NCBI GenBank assembly: GCA_023853785.1
Contig: JAJIRX010000144.1
Span: forward strand, 34,612-98,611
Direction of reading: 5' to 3'
Length of the DNA stretch: 64,000 nt
DNA from: Psilocybe azurescens
Lineage: Eukaryota > Basidiomycota > Agaricomycetes > Agaricales > Agrocybaceae
Below, piece after piece: positions 22,528-33,684 of this stretch; the first letter of the stretch is position 1; each line of letters begins with the position of its first letter. The notes under the pieces were generated by a model. The model saw only the letters and a program-made list of their open reading frames with translations. It was not told the DNA's origin and did no database searches. Made by a program: the position numbers and the translations under genes.

Positions 22528-23674
22528 GAGGTCTTTACACTCCCCCACAGGTACTGATCAGAATTTTATTTGGCAGTGTCCCTGCCAAATTAGCAGTAAA
22601 ATGTCCAAATTTTTCCGACCGGATTCCAACTGGATTCCGATCGGAACCACCAGTACCGACCGGTTCCACTGTTAACAAGTCCAACCAGAATCCAACTGGA
22701 ATCCAAGTGGAATTCATCAAATTTGAAACCCAATTAGACCCAATTCCGAGTGGAATCCGAGTGGTACCAAGCGGAACTATATTATGTCAGCATACTATTT
22801 ACAGCTCAGCAAGTAATAACACAAAAAGTATACATAGATCTCAACAGTTTGTGACAAATTTGGTATTGTTAGAATTGTAAAATGGAGGAGAATATGTTTA
22901 TGTAATAGTTATATAAAATTAAAAAATTTCTGGTAAAGAAATACCTATTTTTCATATAAATCTGTGCTTATATAATCTAAATGTTTGGAATAAAATTAAT
23001 CTTTGTATTCCATTAATTTCTATTATTGTAACACTATTAATATATAGCTAACAGAGTGCTATTTTGTTGCAAAATGTAGTTTACAATATCTATATATATT
23101 CAAATTTACAGTATTTTGTATATTGAACATGATGATATAATATTCAGATGATGGTGTAATTACAGATGCATTGCCCTCAATTTTCTGATCATTTTGATAT
23201 ATAATATGTGGGTATAGCTTCAGAGGAAGTGCCAGAATATATTATTGGGTGTTGTAAAGAATGGTATATAATTCATAAAATGTTGATAATACCACAAGCA
23301 ATAATAGTGTAGTTGGTAATGTGTGTATAGAATTAATATATATGAAGCTGTTGGTTTAATTCCTGTTGAGTGTATTTTATAATTTCGCATTTATTACAAA
23401 TATCATGTGATCTGAATGATTACTTAAGAGCTTATGTAAGAAATATTATGTAATACTGACTAAGCAGACTATATCATGTGATTTCAATACATTATTTATA
23501 AGCTTATGTAAGCAAATATTATATAATGCTGACTAAGCATTGTATTATACACTGATTAAGTACATTATAAGAAATTCCGACTGGTTCCCGAGTGGATTCT
23601 GATCGGATTCCGACCGGTTCTGACTGGGTCCAAGCAGTTCCAACTGGTACCCGTAGAGGCACTGTAAAGTACTG
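22528..23674. mobile_element. 1.15-kb palindrome-array element, family GGATTCCGAYC
   Basis: The exact 8-bp duplication CATCATCA flanks it (22520-22527 and 23675-23682). The left end is GAGGTCTTTACACTCCCCCACA; the right end reversed is CAGTACTTTACAGTG. GGATTCC/GGAATCC motifs with an 11-bp period lie at about 22615-22770 and 23575-23650, sharing the GGANTCC core with other families. The AT-rich interior holds a tRNA-like segment (23304-23365). Removing it restores the copia frame PVEPYDDEDIVKPF. It is the youngest insertion in this stack. Confidence 0.88.
23304..23365 (+). other. tRNA-like segment with A and B boxes
   Basis: The plus strand reads TAGTGTAGTTGGTAAT, matching an A box and D arm, and about 34 nt later TTGGTTTAATTCC, matching a B box. 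Acceptor pairing is poor, so it is not a functional tRNA gene. It lies about 310 bp from the right end of the element at 22528-23674. Confidence 0.5.
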
Positions 23675-23682
23675 CATCATCA

Positions 23683-25038
23683 TATGGTTCTACTGGAGGG
23701 CGAAAGTCAGAAGGGCAGGTGGCAGTGAGTCTGCCTGGGATGTGGCAGTAGAAAGCCCTGGAAATTCAGACTTGTTGAAAATAACATCACGAGAAATGAT
23801 AATCTTCTTGGTGAGTGGATTATACACTATCCAACCCACATGATTAGCTGGATAACCAATGAATACACTTTTTACAGTGTGACCCTGAGGGCTTTTGTGC
23901 TTGTCCCGACCAATGAGGACATACGTGTGGCAACCATAGACGCTGGTAGGTGATTGATTTTAGGCTTTCGGCCCTTGAATGCAGCAAACGGTGTCGTTGA
24001 TTTGTCAAGCGCTGAGGTGGGGCAGCGATTATGAATGTGAGTATACACAGCCAGCGCCGAAAGTTCCAGAAGCTCAGTGGGAGGCGAGTGTCAGTGTTCA
24101 TTGCAATGATGGCCTCTGAAATTGTGCGCATAATGCGTTCAGCAATGCCGTTTGACTGTGGAGTAGCCCGCATGGTGAACTCAACGCGAATACCTTCAGA
24201 TGCACAAAACCGTATGAGTTCACTGAGGGTAAACTCGCCGCCTTCGTCGTTATGGAAGCACTTAATCTTCCGGCCTGTCTGCTTCTCCACCAGTGCCTTG
24301 AACAGTTTGAACGTGGCAAATAGGTCGCTTTTCTTCCGCAGGGGTAATCCTTGAGAAATCTTGTATAATCATCAACAAACACCACCCAATAATTATTACC
24401 GTAGTAACTTGATGTTGGCATTGGGCCATGCAAGTCGCTGAAAATGTGCTTGAGTGGTGCAGATGTGCGTTCGATGTTTGTGGATGGAAATGGATGCCTG
24501 TGTTGTTTCCCATTAATACATGACTCACAGTATTTCTCTAGTGGTGTGTCAGAAGTGATAACAAGGTCTGATGATAGATTCTCATGTATTATCTGCTCAA
24601 GCCTGTCCTTGCCAATGTGGCAAAGGCGGCGGTGTAGTAGTTCGCGGTCGATGACTCCTCGAGTGGCAATGAATGCACGCTGAGGGTGCCTGCAACATGG
24701 TTAACATGTGCACTGGATCCAGAACTAACCACATAGCCGTCGAGGTATGCGGCCTTGCAATTGTTTACAGTAGCTGTGAGAGCAAGTGTTGAACCCCTTG
24801 TGAATGACATTTTGCGTTTAACAATCTCCACAGTAAAACCGTGGTCCAACATCAAGGTGAGAATGGAGAATAAATTGTTGGAGAGTGCAGGTACATGAAG
24901 AATGTTTGAAATTAACACCTCGCGAGTAGCCCCTCCCTCCAGTTGGAATAAAACATCTCCCTTTCCAACTGAGTAGACAGTATTGTTGTCAGCGAGGTTG
25001 ATTGGGACACGCCAAGGCAACGTGGGAGGATGGGGCAA
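23683..25038 (-). pseudogene. copia integrase with the preceding GAG-pre-integrase region
   Basis: The frame 25038-24589 reads NILHVPALSNNLFSI, typical of the segment between protease and integrase. The integrase core then appears in shifted frames: HGPMPTSSYYGNNYW, VVFVDDYTRFL with a catalytic Asp, NDEGGEFTLSELIRFC, and ATPQSNGIAERIMRTI with the catalytic Glu. It would splice retroelement cDNA into DNA. At least two frame changes (near 24590 and 24290) and the 1.1-kb insertion at 22528 downstream prevent translation as one protein. Confidence 0.88.
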
Positions 25039-25039
25039 A

Positions 25040-25500
25040 CCATGTGCGATGTGGGGTCATATGTGCAGTGGCCTCTGTATCTGCATTCCATGCATGGTCA
25101 GTTGAGAGTAGCAAGCTCGATGTAGCTGATAAACAAACGGTGGCGTTGGCGCTGACGGCTGGTCTGTTGCACCCAGGTTCAACGGCAGGCTTTGGTGCTG
25201 GAGCAGCAGCAGCAGCAGCAGCAGTTGCTTTCCCACCTCCTCCACGTCCTTCTCACTTCTTCTTTCCGTGTTCACTGCTGTTACCTTCCTGTTTCCCTAG
25301 TGCGCATGTTGCTGCATACTTGGGGCAGTCCACCATTGTGTGTGGTCCATCACATATGTAGCATTTGATCACGCGTGCAGCAGCAGCTGCAGCAATTTCA
25401 AGGTCGTCATGTGCGCCAGCGCGCTGAGTCTCCTCAGTCCAGAATGCCTTGAGTACAGCGGCCTTTGTGAGGTCGGTGAGGAGCAAGACTGACAAGATAA
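25040..25500 (-). pseudogene. copia zinc knuckle and protease
   Basis: The minus strand holds a zinc knuckle reading CYICDGPHTMVDC (about 25370-25330), followed by a Gly/Ala-rich stretch, and HAWNADTEATAHMTPHRTWF at about 25090-25030. Copia proteases carry an Asp-Ser/Thr-Gly catalytic triad here; in this copy the codons at 25073-25081 read Asp-Thr-Glu, so the Gly is lost. A frame change lies at about 25010 before the integrase region and another at 25500 after gag. Confidence 0.8.
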
Positions 25501-25505
25501 AGGAG

Positions 25506-26075
25506 CTATATTCTTTCGCGTGGAAGGGCGCGGATCATTGCCATAATGGTGAGTTCTTCATCGAGGGTCTTCAGGGTGTATCCATCAGGACAGAGCACTT
25601 GAACTTGTTGCATTGATCCCTGGATGCGTGAGGACAGGGTGGTAAGGGATTCATTCTCCTTTAGGCAAATGGATAAGAGGTCGCTGAGGGAGTTGAACTG
25701 TGAATTCGGCGTGGACTTGCTGTGGACAGCCTTGAGTTTATTCCACATTTCCTGCAGGGAAGTGCGGATGTTGTCAACGTGAATCTTATTCTCTTCGTCG
25801 AGGGCCATATAAATCTCACCTGCGCATTTATTCTTGTGTTTGATGTATGCCAAATATTCTGTATGATCTGCTGCTGTAACTGGGATAGTAATGCCTGCAG
25901 CATTGGTAGTAGGCTGTGGCATAGGGATAGTGATTTCGGTGTTATCTGTGAATCCAATGACATTGAGTGACAGGAGTCGTCCAAACATGGACTTCTCCCA
26001 GTCCTTGTATTTGACAGGGCCACCGAGCTTCAGCATAGAAGACTGGTTGCTCGAGTTATTGTCATTGTCTCCCAT
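25506..26075 (-). pseudogene. copia gag
   Basis: The ATG at 26075 opens MGDNDNNSSNQSSMLKLGG, then DWEKSMFGRLLSLNVIGF, KNKCAGEIYMALDEENK and ICLKENESLTTLSSRIQGSM, a UBN2/gag-like profile typical of copia elements. It forms the particle shell. The frame ends at LPRERI; an extra A near 25498 appears to shift it out of frame with the zinc knuckle. The start follows the primer binding site by about 220 bp. Confidence 0.85.
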
Positions 26076-26304
26076 GGTAAGAATAGCTGAGCCTGAGAGA
26101 GATGTTGTAAGGGTTGAGGTGTCAAGATCTCTGATTGGATAACGATCTGGTCACAGGTGTCAAAGATTCTCATCGAGAAGATGTGCGTTCGAGTGTCGAC
26201 ACTTATGGATTAGTGGAGCGAACATCTTGCTGCGGTGCGAGCGGCTACAACACTGTGTGGAGCACTTGTTTGCGGGGCTTTGAGTCTTCTTAGTTTGAGT
26301 AGGG

Positions 26305-26323
26305 TACGCCGGGGCCCATAACC
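26305..26323 (-). promoter_or_regulatory. primer binding site, half-tRNA type
   Basis: Directly inside the 5-prime LTR the minus strand reads GGTTATGGGCCCCGGC. This resembles the complement of the anticodon region of initiator tRNA-Met (CAUAACC), the site used by Drosophila copia, rather than the tRNA 3-prime end. The resemblance is from known family behaviour; no tRNA was compared. Confidence 0.6.
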
Positions 26324-26567
26324 TGTTGAACGGGTTCGGTCGGCATGGTTTCGCAGGAACAGCTGATCCTTTGTTAACTCTGCTTGTAGAAGCTAGCTAT
26401 GAATTCAACCTGATCCTTTGTTAACTCTGCTTGTAGAAGCTAGAGAGAACAGAAGGAGCAGGGAAAGTATCTACATCGCCAGTACATTATGTAATCATGT
26501 AGATAAGAAAGAAAGAAAATATAAGTACTTAGATGTACTAAAGAGTCCTATATCAATATATTCGACA
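26324..26567 (-). repeat. copia 5-prime LTR with internal duplication
   Basis: This 244-bp LTR ends TTCGACA next to the duplication CATGG. It is 48 bp longer than the other LTR because the segment beginning CTGATCCTTTG and ending GAAGCTAG occurs twice (about 26363-26446), joined by CTATGAATTCAAC. Other differences from the 3-prime LTR are a few substitutions, mostly transitions. Confidence 0.9.
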
Positions 26568-27656
26568 CATGGGGTGTGTTATGTTGGTCATACACATTGT
26601 GGTTGTGGTCGTACACATCATATGGGTTATATATGGCTGTATGGCAATGATGCACATCCTCATTGTCAGCATTGTCCTTTCCTTGCCCTTGTCCTTGGTG
26701 TTGGTGTTGCCCTCACCCTTGCTATTGGTGTTGCCCTTGCCCTCAGTATTGGTGTTGTTGTTGCCCTTGGTGTTGGTGTTGCCCTTGGTGTTGCCCTTGC
26801 CTTGCACTCACCTTCACTCTTGGTGTCCTCACTGTCAGCCTTGGCCTTGCCCACATTTTTGTTATCATTGTCATGGCTGTAGTTGTGATTGTCCTCATCC
26901 ACACCCCTTGTTGTTGTGGTCATTTTCATGGTCATTGTCATGGTCATCATCATCCACATCGCTGTTGTTGTGGTCACAGTCTTCCTTGTCCTTGTCAATA
27001 TTCTCATCATCAGGGTTAGGGTTGGGGTCAGTCCATTGTTGTGGTTGTGGTCCTCATCATGGCATGATCATTGCAGTCCTGGTTGTCCTCCATCACATCA
27101 GATTGGCTGTCACCTGGCTCTGACCAATAAGGTGGTAGTGGCGGTGGTGTTCAGAAGAAAGAGTGGGGCTGGAGTACCAATGTGGCAACAACAAGTCATG
27201 CATATGACATTATTTAATACTTGCCAAGACTTGCTGAGAAAATTATATATATATGGGACCAATTTTTTAATACTTACCAAAGTTTTTATTGTCCAGTTGG
27301 TTTATTGCTCATGTATGGTGTTCTTAGATGTGTGTGTTCAATTCCTGTTTGTGTGTTTTTTTTTACAGTATAATAAAATATCAATGAAATCCAGAGACCT
27401 TCCTCCACCTGGAGTCCATTTGAATTTGGCTCTGAAATTGTGTATTCATACTGATATACATGATTTATGACTTAAATCCACATGAAATCTATATGGAGAA
27501 TGAGTGAATTCCAGCTGGACTCCAGATGGAGTCTCTACCTCTAAATGGCTGGTACACCTGCCAAAAAAGAGTCACCAAACTCCATGTGGACTACACCAAC
27601 TCTGGCATGGAGTTGGTGGACTCCACATGGAATACCTGGGTGAAGGTAAAGACTTC

Positions 27657-29487
27657 CTCTTACAAGCAATCGTCAAGTGGTGGAAACCTTATTAATTAGC
27701 ATTGAAATAGATGTGCGTAGGGATGAATTTAATAATTATTCCATACATACTATGAGCTCCTACAGAGCCTTTATATACTGTAAGTTAATGTATCTACACT
27801 ATTCTACTTATTTCCAGAGTTATCTACAAGTTATCTAATTACTAATCCAATGACTAAGTCCGATAAATATATTACTAATTAATGGCGGATTGCTCATTCC
27901 CAACAATTAGCAAAAGCAATCCCTGGACCCAGACCTCACAAAGGTTATTCACTAAATTAGGTGATCATCTGCTCAGAGATCAGACATCACTGCACTATAC
28001 AGGAGATTTCCCCATGGACTGAATGTATTGGCAATTGTAATCTTGTGTACAACTCAGCATATGGTAGTCTACTAGATCTGACCATAATACTTGTGATTTG
28101 CAATGCAGCCAATGTGAGAGAGGGATCATCTAGTCAGCAATTGCCACACAATGTTAGAGAGAGGTAACTTGCCTCATGATAAGGGCATCTGCTGTTCCAG
28201 AAAGTCCTAAACCAATAGCAACTGTGCTTGGAAATCTTGGTAGGGTTTCCTAGAAATATACCCCTAAGCAATCTAGTCCCAACATGCCTTCACCATGAGC
28301 CATCTGATAAAATAAATCAGGTGATCACTACTCAAAGAGACACTGCTGCATGGACAATGATATTATCTTCAAATAAGTGCTGTAGCCCAGGCAAACTAGT
28401 ACTTTCCACTATTATAATTGGTGCAGCAAAGGCTAGGCAGCACATGCCCCATTTCCTTCCTTTTCTCTTAGTCTCTTTCAATTATCACAAGCCAAAGTAT
28501 CTATTTAGTCTATAAAACAGTCCTGTATCTTAGAATAGGGACCAAGTAATCTACACACCAGATTTAATATCAGAATCTACCTTGAATAAAAATTTAAGTG
28601 TTAATACTTCAAGAACTAGTGATTAGTGTGATAAAAATTGAACACTACAGTTCACCTTAAGCAATTAGGTGATATCTGTTTTTGTGAGCAATTGCTGTTG
28701 TGATATTCAATGTCAGGTCTATTAGACTTGATAAGCAGGCTTTTTATAAATCATCCATGGACTGCTCTGGGGATTGTTAAGTACAGTTTGGAACCCTATA
28801 CAGCTAGTGATAACTCATAGTAACTAGGGACAACTGTTAGAGAAATCCAACTGGTCAGAATGTTGCCTATAGTAAGACTGCCCTAGAGATTGTTAAGTGC
28901 AGGTTGGAACTCTATAAGACTAGTGATGGCTCATAGAACTAGGGATGACTGTCAGAAAAATCTGACTGTGCAGTACATTGCCTATAGCAACTAAGGACTG
29001 TGGACTAGTGTGCCCAGTTGCTTATAGGAACTAAGGATCTACTGCATTATAATACAGGTGATTGCTTATAGTGTTTGGTATTTTGAGTTTTGGGTTTTAT
29101 AAGAAGAACAAAGCAATCTGTTAAGTGCTCCATGTGCATTTGCCTCCAAAAGCAATCCCCCTGATATTTTGAGATCACCTTCACTACAAGAGATCACCCT
29201 TGATATTATTAGTGCCCTGTGAGCACTTGCTCCCAAAAGCAATCCCCTTGATATTGGTGATCACCCTCACTGCAAGAGATCACTCTTGATATTTCAGTGC
29301 CTTGTGTGTACTCACCTGTCTAACAGGTTCTCTTGCTATTAGTGATCACTCCTGAGCAAACACCTCAGTCTTTACTTTGCCAAAAATTAGTTATTGTAAT
29401 AAGCCTTTAAGCTTACCCTCCCAGATTATATTTGATTGGGTGTTGTGTGTATTGGGGAATTACAAAGACACTCTACACTTAACATCT
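27657..29487. other. relic sequence with local tandem duplications, no gene recognised
   Basis: Short plus-strand frames (27961-28167 and 28228-28515) resemble nothing I can name with confidence; a LINE-like reading (SLLDLTI) is too weak to call. Two local tandem duplications are visible: about 115-125 bp at 28755-28990 (TGTTAAGT...GGTTGGAAC units) and about 90 bp at 29130-29310 (AAAAGCAATCCCC...GAGATCAC units). The composition is AT rich. Confidence 0.5.
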
Positions 29488-29839
29488 CAGTGTCTCAAAA
29501 AGTGTTCAGATGTTTTTGAAATTGAACTTAAATTGACTATAACATCATGTAAACTTAATAAAATTATATGATTTAAAATGTATTGGAATGCTCTGCATCA
29601 CAGCTTAGAAGATATAAATATGTTTGTATTTGTTTGGTTTATCTATTATTATTAAATACTTTATAAAAATAACACATCTGGACAGTTTCTTTGCAGCCTA
29701 TTGGAATCAACAAAATAAGGTTTCATTTAATTATAAACATAACTAAAACTGTATATTTCCCCAAGTTTATAGCCTACTATTCTCTGCTAAACAGCTATGC
29801 ATTTTCTTTCTCCTTAACTACACTCTAACATTATTTTTA

Positions 29840-31260
29840 TGCTTGAGAATGGTGATTCTATTTGCAAAATTGCTGCCAAACTTGGTGTTAAGAAGTCTAC
29901 TATGAGGAGATATGCTCTGGGATGGAATTACCTATGAAAAAAAACTGTGGAGACTGTTCTTCTAAGCTCACTGTCAGGGCAACACTAAAATCAGTATGAC
30001 AAGGCCACCAACAAAGACAAGCAAGAGAGTAAAAGCAGAGGGCGAGGAGAGAGCAGAGGATAGACTTATGAGGAATCAATGATCTGAAGGTTCACACCAA
30101 TGATAGTGGAAATCCTAAGAGATTGAAGCTGGGGATCTACCTACAAAACATGCAGTACTTATACTACTCTAGAGGTGACTTACTAAGTAAGATTCCATGA
30201 TGAGTAATAAGAAGGATCATGATGAGTAATGAAGAAAGCAATGATGAGTAAAGATGAGTAATAAAGATCATGATGAGTAATAAACAAGATTATAATGAGT
30301 AATAGAAAAGAGTAGTGATGGAAGCTTCTGGAATAATCAAGATATCAAGAAAGATAAAAGATATGATAAATGATAAATGATAAGATACAAGATAAAAGAT
30401 AATCATGAGATGAAAATAGAAGTAAATAAGAGAAACCCTGACACTCACTCCCCATGATCACTGCCACCTGGTTCAACTTATTACCACTGGAAAGGCTGAT
30501 ACTGTCACACAACTCTGCTGTAAGCTTCTCACTATCACCAACCCATCTATCTCCATCCAAATCATTCAAATTTCACTCAAAAGAGGGTCTTGTGGCACAA
30601 TTCAAGGTCACAAAGCTATTTCTCTCCGAGAACTATAAGATGGCTCATTTGGAATTTGCCCAAAAGTATAAACACTGGACAGAAAAAGACTGGAAATGTG
30701 TTATGTTTACAGATGAGACCATGATCAATTGCAATGGGTCAGATGGAAGGCAGTGGGTGTGAAAAAGGGCTGGTTCTTCTCTCTAAACTCAGCATGTATA
30801 GCAAACCATCAAATTTGAGAGAGGACATGTGATGATTTGGGGTTGTATGACAACAAGTGGTGTTGGCCACATGTGCAGGATAGAAAGCAAGATGGATGGA
30901 GAACTGTATATGAGCATTTTGGATGACCATATCTTCCAAACTCTGGAGTAATACAATCTTGATCAGGACAACTTCATTTTCAGCAGAATAATAACCCCAA
31001 GTACAGATCCAAAAGGCTCAGAAATGGTTTAAAGACCATGAAGTAATTCTTCTGAACTGACCTACACAATCCCCAGACTACAATCCCATTGAAAATTTGT
31101 GGCATATCCTCAAAATGTGCATTGCAGAATATGAAAATGCTCCAAGGAGTTTTGGGACAGTACAGGAGGAGTGAGAGAAAATACCCAAAAAGACTAAAAT
31201 TGATCAATAGTATGCCTAGAAGAGTTGCAGCTGTTTTGAGGGCAAAGAGAGGTCCACACA
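29840..31260 (+). pseudogene. Tc1-like transposase relic
   Basis: The N-terminal helix-turn-helix is visible at 29840-29930 (KIAAKLGVKKSTMRRYALGW). After the solo LTR the protein resumes with HWTEKDWKCVMFTDETMINC (about 30670-30730), then a broken KKGWFFSLNSACIA segment, FQQNNNPKYRSKR, in which the second Asp reads Asn, and SMPRRVAAVLRAKRG near the end. Frameshifts and stops are frequent. The protein matches the other family 1 copies. Confidence 0.8.
29972..30443. mobile_element. solo LTR
   Basis: The 472-bp sequence starts TGTCAGGG and ends CCCTGACA, with the 5-bp duplication CTCAC on both sides (29967-29971 and 30444-30448). Its second half holds a minisatellite built on GATGAGTAA (about 30185-30320) and an ATAAATGATA run. 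It has split the Tc1-like copy; removing it joins AAGCTCAC to TCCCCATG as in the sibling copies. No internal retroelement part remains. Confidence 0.78.
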
Positions 31261-31523
31261 AAGTACTAGTTTATATAGATACCCATATTCCAACAGGCCA
31301 CAAAGAAACTGTCTGGATGTGTTATTCTTATAAAGTATTTAATATCAATAGATAGACTAAACAAATACAAAGATATATTGTATTTCTTGAAAGCTGTAAT
31401 GCAGGGCTTTCTAATACATTTTAAATTATGTAATTTATTAAGTTTATATAATTTTATAGTCAATTTAAGTTCAATTTCAAAAACATTCAGACAGTTTTTG
31501 AAACACTATACTTCAGTTTCATA

Positions 31524-33511
31524 CAGTACCTCTCACTCCCCACATATTCCCTAGGACTGGAGGGATTGAGAAAGGGAGTGAAGGGAATAGAGAGAATAGA
31601 GGGAATAGAGGGGATTGAAGAGGGAATGAAGGAATTGGAGAGGGAATGGAGGGGAATGATGGGGAATGAAGGGGAATAGAGTTATTTATAGCCAATACAG
31701 TAATAAAGTGGAATTCCCATGGCTTGAAGCTGAGTAAAAACAATTTCCCACACCTTTAGGCTGAATATAAAAATAGATTTACACAGTTACCACTACTATC
31801 ATACATCTACTATACACTGCTTATATAATCCTTATATCATACACCTACTGTACACTGCTTATATAATCTACCCTGTATCATTGGATTCCAACTAGAATAT
31901 TTCAATCTATCAATCTTAGTGTAAATTCATGAGTGCAATATAATATATTAATAACTATATACTACATTATTATCTACATGTAAAGTCCATTGTAACAAAA
32001 TAAAATAAAAATAAAAAACATAACAGAGTAAAAAGATGGGCGGGAGGGTATATACTTGGGTTAAATGAACAAACAAACACATAGATGTAAAAGAAAATGA
32101 GAGAACAAAAGAAAAAAAGTGAAAAAAAAATTTTAAAAAAAGGGTGGCAGACGGGTGGTATTGGTCATACATGCCATCGTTGTCATGGGTGTGGTACGCA
32201 TCCGCCATACGCGTCGTCGTTCTTGCGGCCGTTGTGTCCATTGTGGCTGTCATGCATGGCCATCGTACTTGGTGTTGTACATGTCATTGTCGTCTTTGCA
32301 GCCATTGTGGGTGCCGTCACGTCGGTGGTGTACTCGGTGTTGTGTGTGTCGTCGTCGTGGCCGCCATGTGTTTTTGTACGTGTCATTGTCGTGGCCACCG
32401 TGCGTGTCATATGTGTCGCGGTATGCGTCCTGCGTGTCGTGGTACGTGTCCTACGTGTCATCGTTGTGGCCGCCGTGTGTGTTGTTGTTGTTGTCTTTCG
32501 CGGCCGTCGTGGGTGCTGTACATCGGTGGCATACTCGGTGTCATTGTTGTGGCCGCTGTGCGTGTCATACGTGTCGCGGTCGCATCCTGCGTGTTGTGGT
32601 ACGCGTCCTATGTGTCGTGCATGTCGTTGTTGTCATCTTTGTGGCCGTCGTGGGTGCTGTACGTTGGTGGCATACTCGGTGTTGTCATTGTGGCCGCCAT
32701 GCATGTTGTACGTGTCATGGTACACATCCTGCATGTCATTGTCGTTGTCCCTCACGTGCCGTGTCCGCTTTCTACGTACCGTTGTCGTACCATACACGTT
32801 GTGTGTGTTGCGGTACGTGCGATGCATCTGTATGCCATCAGTCTGTATGAAAGAAAGAGGGGGGAGGGTTAGTGGCAGCGGTGGGTGGGGTTCGCGACTT
32901 ACCTGGTGTCGTGGCCGCGTTCACGTCGCCTCATTACCTGCTCGCATCCCCTCCCCTCGTTCCACCTCGTTCCGGTGTCGTTGTCGTTGTATACGGAGCC
33001 GTCGTCATCGTACCGTGTACAGCGTGTCCAGAGTCGTCGTCATTGTACACGGACCCCTCATCAGTCGGTGGTGCTGCGATGCATGTCGGGTCGGGTTGGC
33101 AAGTGCCTGGCTCTGACCGACAACGGCGAGGTGGTGAGGGCACGCACAACGGTGGCAGCAGGGTGGTGGTGGTTGGAGGAAGAGGTGGGGTGGTTGGAGT
33201 AACCAACGGACCGACATGGCAACCAAAAGTCATGCACGTGACATTGTTCCCGTTGCCGAGAATTGCCGAGAATAATATCAAATTTTTAAGTCTGTTTATG
33301 GTTCTGTTTTCGGTTCCGTTCGGGCTATTCCGTTTTGTAAACAGATTCTGTTCAATTCCGCTGCGGAATCCGCCATTCCGCCAGAATTGATATTAAATAA
33401 AATAGCAGGGCCTTGTGCCATATTTTTGCTTTCATTCCGCAGCGGAATAGCGGATTCTGCAGCGGACTCCGGCGGACTCCGGCCGGAATATGTGGGGACA
33501 CAAAAGCCCTC
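31524..33511. mobile_element. 2.0-kb palindrome-array element, family GGACTCCGGC
   Basis: The exact 8-bp duplication GTTTCATA flanks it (31516-31523 and 33512-33519). Both ends lead into CCCCACATATTCC. The left subterminal array is GGGAATAGAG units (about 31560-31675); the right has GGATTCC, GGAATCC and GGACTCCGGC motifs (about 33350-33490). The core has a T/A-rich tract (31970-32140), a GTCGTNGT minisatellite (32160-32820), a conserved intron (32843-32902, minus) and a segment reading GCCTGGCTCTGACCGACAAC. A partial copy is at 56691-59359. Confidence 0.88.
32843..32902 (-). other. conserved spliceosomal intron in the element core
   Basis: The donor GTAAGTCGCG and acceptor TTTCATACAG bound 60 nt with a CCCTCCCCCC tract. 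It is homologous to 13783-13843, 57718-57774 and 58684-58741. Confidence 0.6.
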
Positions 33512-33684
33512 GTTTCATATATAGTTTCAACATTAAGAAGATCTGGCAAGGCAATTGGTAACTTGGTTTGAGTATATATTGAACTTTGCTATATAGAGCT
33601 CTAACTAATGTTGTACAGGAGATGAGTCTATACTAACACAAGAGTATGCATGCAAAGCTTTGCAGGTCAAAGAATCAGCAAATC

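Larger units (their letters stand above)
18444..26567 (-). mobile_element. Ty1/copia LTR retrotransposon, defective
   Basis: Two LTRs (18444-18639 and 26324-26567) flank minus-strand gag, protease, integrase, reverse transcriptase and RNase H in Ty1/copia order, with integrase before reverse transcriptase. The duplication CATGG (18439-18443 and 26568-26572) marks insertion into the older palindrome-array element. Later insertions at 22528-23674 and about 18976-20603, several frameshifts and an in-frame TGA at 21801 show it is inactive. Confidence 0.93.
17894..27656. mobile_element. palindrome-array element, family GGAGTCCACC, split by a copia retrotransposon
   Basis: The left end (ATATACTTTACCTCCAGCC) and right end, reversed (GAAGTCTTTACCTTCACCC), match those of 12908-14911, and GGAGTCC arrays lie at about 17915-18060 and 27490-27640. 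The copia element at 18444-26567 interrupts it with a 5-bp duplication, leaving about 1.6 kb. It has a tRNA-like segment at 27288-27350. No 8-bp duplication is visible (CAAAAGGC on the left, CTCTTACA on the right), so the two ends may come from different copies. Confidence 0.7.
29488..31508 (+). mobile_element. Tc1-like element, family 1, copy c, split by a solo LTR
   Basis: The ends are CAGTGTCTCAAAAAGTG and, reversed, TAGTGTTTCAAAAACTGTC. A TA lies on the right (31509-31510), but the left neighbour is CT, so one end has mutated. The inverted repeats match the copies at 2852 and 6300 over about 220 bp, in opposite orientation. The transposase relic is on the plus strand. Confidence 0.85.

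Noticed and set aside
17894..27656. An 8-bp target duplication for this element.
   Set aside because: The flanking octamers CAAAAGGC and CTCTTACA do not match, so I did not claim one.
27961..28515. A LINE retrotransposon relic.
   Set aside because: Only a short SLLDLTI-like reading suggests it; no endonuclease or reverse transcriptase motif could be confirmed.
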